From a virus, in IMG/VR virus record IMGVR_UViG_3300028392_000001, positions 1 to 63,171 of that record: a stretch of 63,171 nucleotides of DNA, one strand, 5' to 3'. The notes under the pieces were generated by a model that was not told the origin of the DNA, did not search any database, and saw only the letters and a list, made by a program, of their open reading frames with translations. Below, piece after piece: positions 1-10,500 of this stretch (positions are counted from its first letter, which is position 1; the number at the start of each line of letters is the position of its first letter). The translations under genes and the position numbers were made by a program.

Positions 1-127
1 ATACAAACACTTCTTTACTTTACGGAGATTATTTTCCTCAAAAGAATTTTATTGTAAGACCTTTAAATTGGAAGTCAAACACAAAAGCTTCTGAACAAGG
101 ACAGCCCTTTTTTACCCAATACGATGA
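1..127. repeat. terminal direct repeat, copy 1 (circular overlap)
   Basis: The first 127 bases are identical to 63045-63171. The repeat lies inside one open reading frame that continues in the same frame across the join. It is therefore best explained as the overlap of a circular or circularly permuted genome cut by an assembler with a 127-base word, not as a biological terminal repeat. The unique genome is then 63044 bp. A true short terminal redundancy cannot be excluded from sequence alone. Confidence 0.95.
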
Positions 128-1604
128 AGACTATCAGGGCGAATACCAAAGATGGAGATACGGAGGGTTTAGATTTAAGCAGTTTCCTACCAACATGGAC
201 TACTCTAAAAACTTTAATGTATTTAGGTTTTTTAGAAAGCCAACTATTGGATTTAAAGAAAACCTAGATTTTCCAACAAGGGTTACCTCAAGTTTATCAA
301 GACCTATTTCTCAAAGACTTTCTCCAAACCTTAAGTCTTTTAGACCATTTAACTATTTTGACCTTTCCGATGAGAACGGAGCTATAAAATATCTTTTTGC
401 TTCTTTTGTTTCTGGTATGGGAGACAATCTTTATGCTTTTGCTGAAAACGACATTTGTCTTTTAATGACAGACAAAAGAACGCTTAGCGACCTTAGTGGA
501 AATGAAATAGCGCTAGTTGCTACTTCTGGACCACAGTTAATTCGTCAGCAGATATGGTTAAGAGAAAGTAAAATGAAAGGCATGCCTAGTGAATGCTGGC
601 GTTCTTTTGCTTCATTTGGAGGTATTGGTTTTTGGGCTAACAGAAATGGAGTTTTTGCTTTGTCAAACAATAAAGTTTCTGACATAACAGAAGGTTATGT
701 TCAAAAGTTGTTTCCTAATATACTCGATTTTATTGATGAAAACTGTAAACTTGTTGGTGGTTTTGACACGAGATTTGAAGAGTATTATTTACTTTTTAAA
801 GTAATTCCTTTCGTAATAGAATATAATGTTTTTGCTGGAGTAACAACTGTTAATCTTCAGCAAACAAGCTCAACTGTTTTTACAATAACAGAACCTGCTG
901 GCTCACACAGTGCGTATGGTGTTGTTCTGAAAAATATGGCAGGCTCGACAGATTATTATTTTATTGTAAATGCACATAATAGTATTATATTTGTGGATTA
1001 TGAAGCAAGTACGACAATAACTACTGTTTCTACAAATACAAACTTTAAAGTTTCAGTAAACAGGGAAACTGGAGCATATACCATAACTTCATTTGTTCCG
1101 TCTTCTGTTTTTAAAGAGTATTTGTATGTTTTTTCCGCAAGAGAAGACAGCAAGGGATGGATGGGAGAATACGACTTTACTTTTGATAAAATGGCTTCTG
1201 AAGATGCTTCTACCTTTATAAGTAGAAGTCTTAAATCTTTTCAGATACATAAAGGATTTAAAATAAATGGACAAAGCATAGTATTTAAATCTGTATCTCC
1301 GTTTGCACCCGAAGTTGATTTTCAAAAAGAAGCTAAGCGTGTTGCTATAAATTCAAATAGAAAACCTCTTAATGGTCAAAGTTCCGTAGTACAACTTCTT
1401 TATTACAATGGAACTTCTTTTGTTTTGTTTTCAAGTTTAACATCTGCTCAACTTAAAGATTATGGCTATTACGAGCAATGGATTCCGGTAGACGGAAGTA
1501 GCAAAAGACTTCAGGGGTTAGTTTTTGGAGTGGTGGTTCAAGATTCTGACGAATCAGACTTTTCTTTAATTGACATAATTCTTCAATATCAAAGAATAAA
1601 ATAA
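1..1604 (+). CDS. muzzle-like tail protein, C-terminal part (continues from 59921)
   Basis: This is the C-terminal third of a 1575-residue protein that starts at 59921 and crosses the circular join. Codons here begin at base 3, and the frame stays open to the TAA ending at 1604. A reading frame starting at the ATG at 195 would be only an internal Met. The protein follows three ring/connector-sized genes and precedes internal-protein genes, the place of the muzzle (tail-nozzle) protein in crAss-like podoviruses. The sequence is rich in beta-strand-like segments with aromatic residues, as expected for a virion structural protein. No enzymatic motif is visible. The stop overlaps the next gene's start by one base. 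The role is inferred from position and size. Confidence 0.75.
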   Translation, partial: TNTSLLYGDYFPQKNFIVRPLNWKSNTKASEQGQPFFTQYDEDYQGEYQRWRYGGFRFKQFPTNMDYSKNFNVFRFFRKPTIGFKENLDFPTRVTSSLSRPISQRLSPNLKSFRPFNYFDLSDENGAIKYLFASFVSGMGDNLYAFAENDICLLMTDKRTLSDLSGNEIALVATSGPQLIRQQIWLRESKMKGMPSECWRSFASFGGIGFWANRNGVFALSNNKVSDITEGYVQKLFPNILDFIDENCKLVGGFDTRFEEYYLLFKVIPFVIEYNVFAGVTTVNLQQTSSTVFTITEPAGSHSAYGVVLKNMAGSTDYYFIVNAHNSIIFVDYEASTTITTVSTNTNFKVSVNRETGAYTITSFVPSSVFKEYLYVFSAREDSKGWMGEYDFTFDKMASEDASTFISRSLKSFQIHKGFKINGQSIVFKSVSPFAPEVDFQKEAKRVAINSNRKPLNGQSSVVQLLYYNGTSFVLFSSLTSAQLKDYGYYEQWIPVDGSSKRLQGLVFGVVVQDSDESDFSLIDIILQYQRIK

Positions 1605-2293
1605 TGAAAAATTTAAAGTTTTTTCCTATCTGCGATGGAGGAATCATTGGAGGAATATTTGGTGGAATTACAGGTATTGCTCAGATGATTGGAGGTGCAG
1701 TTAGAAATGCTAAAGCAAACAAAATAAAGCCACCGCTAGAAGACTCCGAGCAAAGAAGTAACTATATTGACATATTAAGAAAGTCTCGTGGATACGAAAC
1801 AGGTTCTGCTGTAAGCAGAATACTTGGAAATATTGGCATAGGAGAAGCTACTGCTGATGCAGGAATTGTTTCTGCCGGAGGAGGAGATGGAGGCGCAACT
1901 CTTCAAGCTTTAATAAGAACAAACAGAAATACTGGCTCTGCTTATAATGAAGCACTTTCTGTTGCAGAACAAAACTCAAAGTTTTATCAAGGAATGGCAA
2001 CTTCAGTACTTGACCAAATTGCACAAAGAAAACTTGAGCTTCAAATGTATGATTATGCAACTGAAAAAGCAGGAGCACAAGCAATGTTTGCTGCTGGAAG
2101 TGACAATCTTGCTGGAGCCTTTTCTGGAAACTCAGGTAAAAGCTCTTCTGTATCTAATGGAAATTCAGGCGCTGCTTACATATCAAGTAAAAACACAACC
2201 AGCAATGGAGGCTTTATTGATTCCGGAGCTGGCGGTTCTCAAGTTCCTAGCAACAACTCAATAAGCGATGTAAACTATGGCGGTTACGCTTAA
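1604..2293 (+). CDS. small internal virion protein candidate with N-terminal Cys signature
   Basis: A 229-residue protein starting on the last base of the muzzle-like gene. It begins MKNLKFFPICDGG and then has a Gly/Ile-rich stretch (GGIFGGITGIAQMIGG, about residues 13-30) that could insert in a membrane. The middle is Ala/Gln-rich and probably helical, and the tail is Gly/Ser/Asn-rich. A glycine-rich hydrophobic start followed by helical, low-complexity sequence suits an internal or ejection protein of a podovirus. The neighbours (muzzle-like gene, two large internal-type proteins) agree. The start carries the hydrophobic-PIC-acidic signature shared with capsid, scaffold and other proteins here. 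Function is inferred. Confidence 0.7.
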   Translation: MKNLKFFPICDGGIIGGIFGGITGIAQMIGGAVRNAKANKIKPPLEDSEQRSNYIDILRKSRGYETGSAVSRILGNIGIGEATADAGIVSAGGGDGGATLQALIRTNRNTGSAYNEALSVAEQNSKFYQGMATSVLDQIAQRKLELQMYDYATEKAGAQAMFAAGSDNLAGAFSGNSGKSSSVSNGNSGAAYISSKNTTSNGGFIDSGAGGSQVPSNNSISDVNYGGYA

Positions 2294-2341
2294 TAACTAA
2301 TAGCAAAGCAATATTTTTAGAAATTTCCCGTTTGAAGTACA

Positions 2342-4537
2342 ATGCAAAATATCCAAAATAAGCCCATTTATTTGCGTTTTTATGCCATTTCGGACGATGG
2401 TAATACAAATATACAAACGCCCATGACGGGCGATAATAACGCAAATAACGATAACGGGTTGTCTGCTGACAATTACGCAAGTAGTTTTGTCTCTGGCGTT
2501 AGTCCACAAGCTGACGGAAAAGATGAAACTTTTATAACTCCTACTGACATAGGGGCTGTTTCTTCTCCAAACGAGTATGACAACTTTTATTCTAATTACC
2601 TTTCTACTCCTCAATCAAATCTTCCTAGAGAATCAAATGCTGACTATTTTGTTAATCCTAATCGTTCAGTTAATTTAGGAACATATAGTGGAAAAGTAAT
2701 TGGCAGCGTTCCTATCTTTGGAGGAGGGATGGCTGTTAGAATACCTTTCGCAGCTTATGCCAATAAGCGTAATGAGCTTGAGGCGCAGGCAAGACTTCAA
2801 ATGCAAAGACTTGCCAAGCCACTTGACTACACTGTCCCAACGACAGATGCTAGGTATCAACAGAAATTTGCTAATACTTTTTTAAACAGCGTAAATTCTT
2901 TTATCGACAGAGCTCAAAAGGCTTATGGCAATAAAGCTTTTAGAATGCTCGAAAATCCTAGTACTCAAATAGGAAAAGAATACAAGCAAACACTTGAAAA
3001 CTTTAAAGCAGTAGGTGACGATATAAAGTCACTTGTTTCAACAGCTGCTGAAGTTGACAAGTCTGAAAAGTCAGGAGCGTATTTAACTCCCGAAGCATAC
3101 AAACTTAAAAATGAAATTTTAGGTGGAATTGCTGACTTGGATAAAAACGGCTATTCCTCTGTTAATATAGCTGAAAAGCAATCTAAGCTTAAAACTCACA
3201 TGAACCTGTCGCAAATACTTGACAAGGAATGGAACAACATAAAGCAAGATTTGCAGTCAACTTACAATGCTGGCAAAGTTGACGGAAGTATAAAGGGAAG
3301 CTATTATGACTTTCTTGTTCAGCAACAAAAAGAGTTTCTTTCAAGTGGAAGAGCTGAGGATATTGCTAAGTCATTAGCCACTCAGCATCCAAATACTATA
3401 TTTGACGAAGAAACAGGAAGACAACGTTCTGACCAGCCATTTACAACTAAAGAAGCTAAAGACTACATTTCTTCTATGTTTGGCGACAGGATTAAACTTG
3501 AAGGAACAGTTGCTTACAATCAAGCTAAAAACAAAACTAACATATACACAGGAAACCCTAAAGATGTTTCTGCTTCAGGTGACTTTGTTATAAGCACGTA
3601 CAACAATCTTGCTAATGGAGATGTTTTTGTTGTGGATAGTAAAAACAAAATAGTTCCAGGTAAAGGCGGAGTTATGGTATATAATGACGGAGTGGCAAAA
3701 ATGATTCCTTTTGGCGATAAGAGAGCTATTATGGAAGCCATTGTAAACATTTCTTCTAAGCAGCCTAGCTTGTGGGGAGCAGGAACAGAGTACACTGTTG
3801 CTGACGTAAATGCTCACATGAAGTCTAACTGGGATAATCTTTATAACAAGAATACCAAAAACAACACTCCAGACTATAAAAACCTTTTGCCTGCTGTCAA
3901 CAAAGATATTACAAGTAAAGTTAACAACGTAGCATATAATTATGGAATTGTTCCTATATCTCCAGGATTAGATTTGACAGGAGCTTCTGTTGATAACTCG
4001 GGAAGACTATCTTTTACAGCTAAGGTTGGAAACAACGAGGCGCTAAACGTAGGGGTTCCTATTCCAGCGTCTTCTCTTTCTGGGGAAGAAAAAGGAATAC
4101 TTGACAATACTTACAATGCAGCAACTGCTGGCAATTTTGTATTTGTTCCTGGAGCAAAGTACAAGCTTGACCCCGATGGAAATGATTATCAAGTTATTCT
4201 TTCTAATGGCAAAGTATTTCAAACTGGCGACCACACCTTTCTTATACCTAAAGAATCTATTGAATCTCCTATTAATGGAGTTTACAATAATGCAGTAAGG
4301 TCTTCTGTTTCAAAAACAAGTTCTTCTCAAGGAAGTCAAAGTACTCCAAATACAGCTGGGAAGCCAAAGCAAATTGTAACAATGGTAGACCCAGCAGTTG
4401 TTTGGTCTAAACCTACCTCGTCTATAAATATTTCAGGAGTTGTGTTAAAGTCTTCTGACGGAACAAACTATGTAACACAAGATGGTTCCGCTAGATACGT
4501 TAAAACAGCAACTGGAAGTTTCAAAAAAGTTCAATAA
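2342..4537 (+). CDS. 731-residue internal (cargo) virion protein candidate
   Basis: The 731-residue product has an acidic, Asn/Asp-rich N-terminus, a helical middle (about residues 130-330) and a Ser/Thr-rich C-terminus. I recognise no catalytic motif. Its place between the small internal protein and the giant polyvalent protein suggests a cargo or ejection protein of the virion. The first 40 codons lie inside a palindromic repeat (2353-2462), so the repeat encodes the start (NKPIYLRFYAISDDG). The segment LRFYAISDD also fits the N-terminal signature of other virion proteins, with Ser for Cys. The start is the only ATG near the open-frame boundary. The gene is certain, its role inferred. Confidence 0.75.
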   Translation: MQNIQNKPIYLRFYAISDDGNTNIQTPMTGDNNANNDNGLSADNYASSFVSGVSPQADGKDETFITPTDIGAVSSPNEYDNFYSNYLSTPQSNLPRESNADYFVNPNRSVNLGTYSGKVIGSVPIFGGGMAVRIPFAAYANKRNELEAQARLQMQRLAKPLDYTVPTTDARYQQKFANTFLNSVNSFIDRAQKAYGNKAFRMLENPSTQIGKEYKQTLENFKAVGDDIKSLVSTAAEVDKSEKSGAYLTPEAYKLKNEILGGIADLDKNGYSSVNIAEKQSKLKTHMNLSQILDKEWNNIKQDLQSTYNAGKVDGSIKGSYYDFLVQQQKEFLSSGRAEDIAKSLATQHPNTIFDEETGRQRSDQPFTTKEAKDYISSMFGDRIKLEGTVAYNQAKNKTNIYTGNPKDVSASGDFVISTYNNLANGDVFVVDSKNKIVPGKGGVMVYNDGVAKMIPFGDKRAIMEAIVNISSKQPSLWGAGTEYTVADVNAHMKSNWDNLYNKNTKNNTPDYKNLLPAVNKDITSKVNNVAYNYGIVPISPGLDLTGASVDNSGRLSFTAKVGNNEALNVGVPIPASSLSGEEKGILDNTYNAATAGNFVFVPGAKYKLDPDGNDYQVILSNGKVFQTGDHTFLIPKESIESPINGVYNNAVRSSVSKTSSSQGSQSTPNTAGKPKQIVTMVDPAVVWSKPTSSINISGVVLKSSDGTNYVTQDGSARYVKTATGSFKKVQ
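2353..2462 (+). repeat. palindromic repeat element, copy A (within a CDS)
   Basis: The left arm contains AAAATAAGCCCATTTATTTG followed by CGTTTTTATG. The right arm contains AACGCAAATAACGATAACGG, whose reverse complement restores TTATTTGCGTT. The left core matches copies B-E elsewhere. This copy lies at the start of the 731-residue virion protein and is translated in frame. Confidence 0.75.
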
Positions 4538-4557
4538 CAATATCAAAGTCACTAGTC

Positions 4558-7500
4558 ATGGCAGAAACAAAACTAGGAATTCCAGTAGGAACTCCTGATA
4601 AAATAGCTCCTAACGAAGGCGCTATTGAAAATATGCTCCACACAATAGAAAGAGCATCGTCTCCTCAAGGTTTGCCTCAGTCGCAACCTATTCAAAATAC
4701 TAGTCAAGTAAATGAGCTTCCTGACGAAGTTCACGGAGTTGTAGAGGAGGCAACTAATAATTCTCATGACAATCTTCCTGAAGAAGTTCATGGCGTTATA
4801 GAAGAAACAGTAACTCCTGACCTGCCAGAAGAAGTTCACGGAGTTGCGGAAGTATCTGAAACAAAGCCTCAGGCTTCTCCCGTTCAATCAATATTTGCAC
4901 AGCCACATCCTGACATTGCCTCTAAGAATACTTACGAGAATGGTTGGACTTTGGCTGGTCAAATGAATCAAGAGTTTAATAGACTTGTAGACCAATATGG
5001 AAGAGATAAGTTTACCTCTGAGTGGAACGCAGCAAAGACGGAAGAACAAAAAACTAAAACAAATCAACCAGCTCCTGTTTACATAAATGGAGTTGAGCAA
5101 TACGTAATAGAAAAAGAGCCTTCTCTTATGGAGAAGCATAACAACTTCTTTGGTCATATAAATGACGAAATAGGAAAAGAGGTTAAAAATGCTTGGGATT
5201 GGGTTAGTCAAAAAACATATAGAGAAAGTAACGAGGCAGAAAAAAGAAAAACAATGCTTCAAACTTCTGCTTATATGCACGGAGATTATTTGGATTGGAA
5301 AGAGTTGACTCCTGATGCAAAAAGAGTTATAACTCAAATGAACAATGAAAAAATAAAAGATAACAATTACGGAATAGTAATAAACAGCACTACTGGAAAA
5401 ACAGACCAGATGATTAAAGACCTATCAAAAACTGTAGGAGACTTTAATCTTGTTTTTTCTACAATGGGAACTCCGATTGAAAAAGATTCAATGAAGGAAG
5501 GAGAAATGTATTTTAAAGACCAAAAGACTGGCGGAGCATTAGTTCCAAATTCTTTCTTTTCAGGTCTTATGAAAAAGTATGGAGAATCAGCATTAGACCC
5601 ACAGGTTGTTGAAAGAGAATATATAAACAGCGTAAATAAAAACAAGTATGGAATCTATGAAAAATATGGATTTGTAGGTGAAGTTCCTAAAAACACTCCA
5701 GAGGTTGTTTCAGAATTGCTTCAAAGCAATACTTATTTAAATTCTTCAGCAGCTGAAAAAAGAGCAATGCTTGTTGATTTGCACAACAGAGTTCCTGATT
5801 TAAAAGCAACACCACTCGAAAGTTTTATATACAACTATCAAAACACATTTACTCCAGCTTTAGACCTTAGCGTAATGAAAGCTATGGCAAAAGAAAGATT
5901 AGATAAACTTCCAAAAGATTTAAGTTTAAAAGAAAATATATTAAAACTAGGAAGCGAGTTTCTTCATCCAAGAGCTTCAGGAGATATTCCTACTGACGAA
6001 ATGGAAGAAGATAGAAAACTAGACAATGCTAAAAACTTTTATGAAGATTTAATTGAGCATCCTTACGAAGGCGAGGGTTCTTGGCTTTCAAAAATGAATC
6101 CTTTTAACAAGTCTAATAATGGATATAAAGCTATTCCGTTTTTAGGTTCAGAAATGGATGCTTTTAAAAATCTTGATTTATACATAGCAGCAAAGACAAA
6201 ACAAAAAGACCTATCTCCTGGAGATGCAGAGCTTCTTGAAGCAGCCAAAATATATAATGCAGGAATATCTCTTTCAAAGAATGACTTTTATTATTCTTTA
6301 GGGAAAGACGTTCTTCCTAGAATGGTATCTTTTATTGGTGAGATGGGAGCTACAAAAGGCATTTCCGAAGGAACAGGTCTTGCTTTTGAAAAACTTGGTC
6401 AAAGAGCACTTGAGGCGCAAGGAATACAAAACGCCAGCAAATGGACACTTCAGTCTATAAACGGACTTGGCAAAACAGTTGATTTACTTACCCAAACGTC
6501 AACTTCTGGAGCTACTTTAATTCCTTCAGAAACATTAAGAAGAATGACTCCTCAAGATGGATTCTTCTTTTCTAATAATTCAAATGAAATAGTACATAAT
6601 TTTCAGTTAGCAGCAGGAGATGATTTTGCTACAGCATTAACAAAGTCTTATCTTAATCAACTTCAAGAAGTTGGAACAGAAAAAGTAGGTGATTTACTTC
6701 AAGGAAAGGTCATGGATGCTTTTCTTAAAGGAGCAAAACTTTCAGGCAAGGCGGTAGAGGGACTTGCTACAATAGCTGGAGTTTCAGAAGAAACAATAGA
6801 AAGGTTTTCAAAGTTAATGGCTAACGCTCAAACAAGAGCTTATGCCACAAGAGTCATGCTTTCTGATTTTGCCAAGAAAACAGGAGTAGACTTTTCTTTG
6901 AATCCGCAAAGCTGGACGCCAAGAGCAATAAAAGATTTAATGAAAGAATCTTCTATTAACTCTTACCCAATGGAGGTTTTTGAAGAGTTTCTTTCAAACA
7001 GAATACAGCCAAGAATTGAAGGAGAAGCCGACCCTGGACTTTATGACTTAGGTGCTTTAGGAAATGAAACTTATCAGAGTTCATTAGCTATGGCTCCTTT
7101 ATTTATGTTCGGTTTAGGTACCTCTGTTTTAAGTACTGGATATAATTCAGCATTTAGGCCAGAGTACACTAGGTTTGGACAGCTTCATGACGATATACTT
7201 AATATGAGTAATGAGGAGTTTATAGTTAGGAGAGACAAAACTATGGACGAAATTCAGTCTTTTTCTAATCCTTCATTGCGTTCGGCTCTTTCTGGAATAG
7301 TTTCAAAAAGACTTGACTACAATGGAGAAAAGCCATTTTCTGAGTTTTATAATGAATACACAGGACAGGCAAAAGAGCTTCAGTCACTTTACTCTAGGAT
7401 AAAAAGCGGTAAGTTTGATTCTGATGCTTCTGTTGTTGACGCTATTCAAAACGGAATGTCTTCAGCAGTTCATGCAGACATAAGAGATGAATACGAGTCA

Positions 7501-10500
7501 ATACTAAATAATCATGCTGCTTTTGAAGAGTCTAAAGCTAAAGGAACTTTTGATGGAACGTTCTCAAAGTATATTTCCACAGAGATTGACAAAGTAAACG
7601 AAGTAAGGTCTACTTTAGCAAACTATATATCTAATGGAATTGGCAACATAAATGGAATTTCAGAAGAAATAGAAACACTTAATACTTCAGAAAAGAATAA
7701 AGAATCTTTAAGAAGTGCTAATAAAATAGCTCAACAAATAAGAGTTAATACACTTGAAAACTTTTCTGTTGACAGGAACGGAGTAACAGCAAGACCTTCC
7801 GTTACTTTTTCTGATGGTATAAGGTTTGACTTAAACGAAGATGGCGAATATGTTTTTAAAGGAGGGGGCGATGTAAAAGAAACTTTGCCAACTATAGCTT
7901 CTGCTATTGACGGCATGGATTCTGCTCAACTTGTCGAAGCGTCAAATGTAATAGCAAACATGGCTGGTGTTGAAAGCGAAGACAAAGTTGCGCTTAATGG
8001 AAAAATAGCGCAAAGATTTGTAGACTCGCTTAAAACAGCTTCTAACATAGAAACACTTGGTGCTGGCAGTGTAATTGATATGTTCGAAGCACTTGATAAT
8101 ATTTATGCTCAGGAACACAAGCCACCTTCTAGTGTTAAAGCAGACGCTTTGGCTAATCTTAAAAGACTTATAGGAAACTCTATGTCTCAAGATTCGTCAG
8201 CAAACAACGCTTCGAACATGAGAAAGCTCGTGTTCAACGTAGCTCAGTTTAATAACGTAATGACTTTTAAAGACTGGAATAGTCTTCACGGCTCTATAAA
8301 AAATAAAGAAGGAGTTGTAAGGGAAATTGAAGAGCCTACTGATTCAGAGTTTTCTGTTGTGTCTGCTGAAGACAAAATACGTAAAGTTTTAAAAGGGCTT
8401 AAGTTCAGTAAACTACATACACTCAAGTCTTTAAAGGAACTAAATGCTAGTGTTAAAAAGTTTGACGAAGTTCTTGCTAAGCTTGCCGAAGACAAGGACA
8501 TAGACTTTACTAAAAATGGAGTAAACGTTCTTCGTTCAATCGTATTGCAGTTACCTAGTGAGTTATTAGACTTTAATACCAAAATAGAAAAGTCTGACTC
8601 AAAACAAGGTTCTTACTACGACCCTGTTACAAGGACTATACACATAAACGTTAACGGAGCTTCTGAATCTCAAATTGTATCTGAAACAGCAGAGGAGATT
8701 GCTCACTCTGTTCATCATGCTCTTGTTGGAAAGTCTGTCAATATGACTTTAGATTCCGACCAGCTGGAAGAAATACTTGGTAACGTTCCTAAATCTGTCA
8801 AGTCGTTTAATGAGTTTTTTAATTCAAAGAAGTTTGATTATGCTTTATTTCAGTCACTTACTGAAATGAATCCTTCTGAAATGTCGGACGAACAAAAAGC
8901 TTTACTTGCTGATATAAAAGCTATGCTGAAAGTAGCCGCAGGAAAGAGCAAGACATCTATTTATTTTATATCTGCTTTTGACATAGGTCACGACAAGAAG
9001 CTTAATACTAGAAACATCGTAGAGTCTTACAATAGATATAAGATGTTTAAAGAGGCTGGGTATTCAAATACTCAGTCACTTTATTATGCCACTAGCAGAG
9101 CTGAATTTACCGCAAGAGTATTTGCTGACTACTTGATTGACAAAACAGCTCAGTACAATATAAATGAAGCTACAGGTGTTTTCGCAACGTTTGATAAGCT
9201 TAGAGCTTGGACATACAAGAACGTTGCCAAGCCTATACTTCAAAGTGTATTTAAAAACTCCGAAATAACAGTTGACAACAACATAGTTTATTCTATACTT
9301 GGAGAGTATGGAGTAAAGACAATGGAGAAAGCTATTGACGACTTGGGTATGGAATCTCCGAGCACTGCTGTAGATGAGAATGGAAACAGAATCTTCTCAA
9401 TGAGAATGACTCCTGTTTTTGAGAGTAATCCTATTGTTGTAAACGAAAAAGATTTCGACAAGTTGTCAAGAAATCTTTACAACAAGAGTCCACTCGATTT
9501 TGACTTAGAGAACAAGTACTCTTCTCGCTCTGACAATGCCTTCTTAAAAGAATACGAAGCTGCCGGAATTTTTGACGTAGAAAAGCAATTAGAGCTCTCT
9601 GCCAAGATAAATGAAGACGAAGAAAAGATTGATGAAGTAAAGCAGTCTAGGCTTAATCAAATTGAGAAATTGCTGGTTAAAGAAAAAGATGAGGATAAAA
9701 TTAACTCTAAGCGTTCCGAAAAAGAAGCAAAAGCACTAGGATACTTATTTGCCACAACTAACAAAAAGGTTATAACTAAAAATGCTGAATCTCTTTTTGG
9801 AGTTAATGTATCTAATCTTCTCGATAATATCAAATACAATTACGGAGTAGACATAATCTCTTCCGCTCCTTTGATGAGTGCCGAAAATGGCAAGCAATAT
9901 TCAAAAAGCGAAATGGATAACGCTCAAATTTTGCCCGTTTTGGGCATTTATAAACGTTTTAACGATGTTTTACCCGTTACGGTATTGTTATATTCACCCG
10001 AAAATAAAATCGTTAAAAACGGTTTGGAATCGAGCAAACTATCCGATTCTCCTGAATACTTTGATACTGAAACCGGACTCTATGTTAAATTTATACCAAA
10101 AACATCTTCTCCTGGTGAAATTGTAATTAATGACAACGAAGAAAGTCAAAATACAGAACAAGAAGTTAAGGACTTAAACATCTCTATACAAAAAGGATTT
10201 AAAAGTCTTTCAAGTCTTTTGGGGATAGAACTTGGAGAGTCTCAAGATAGAAAAATATACAGCATACGAAATGAAGTTAATGGCTTTGACTTTATTAAAA
10301 AGAAACTTGGAGAAACAACAGCTAAGGCAATAAGAGAAAGCATTCCTTCGGCACTCGACCAGCCACAAGAATTTTACGACTTTATAACTGAAAAGATTCC
10401 TGTAAAAGAAGACATACCTTTTATTGTTAAAACAATCCCCTCTAGGATTGATGCTCTTTTTAGAGAAAGTAAAAAATATGTTGAGTCTGAAAATAAAAAT

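Noticed and set aside
1-127. Biological terminal repeat or cos/pac end
   Set aside because: The repeat is 127 bases, a usual assembler word size, and sits within an open reading frame that continues across the join.
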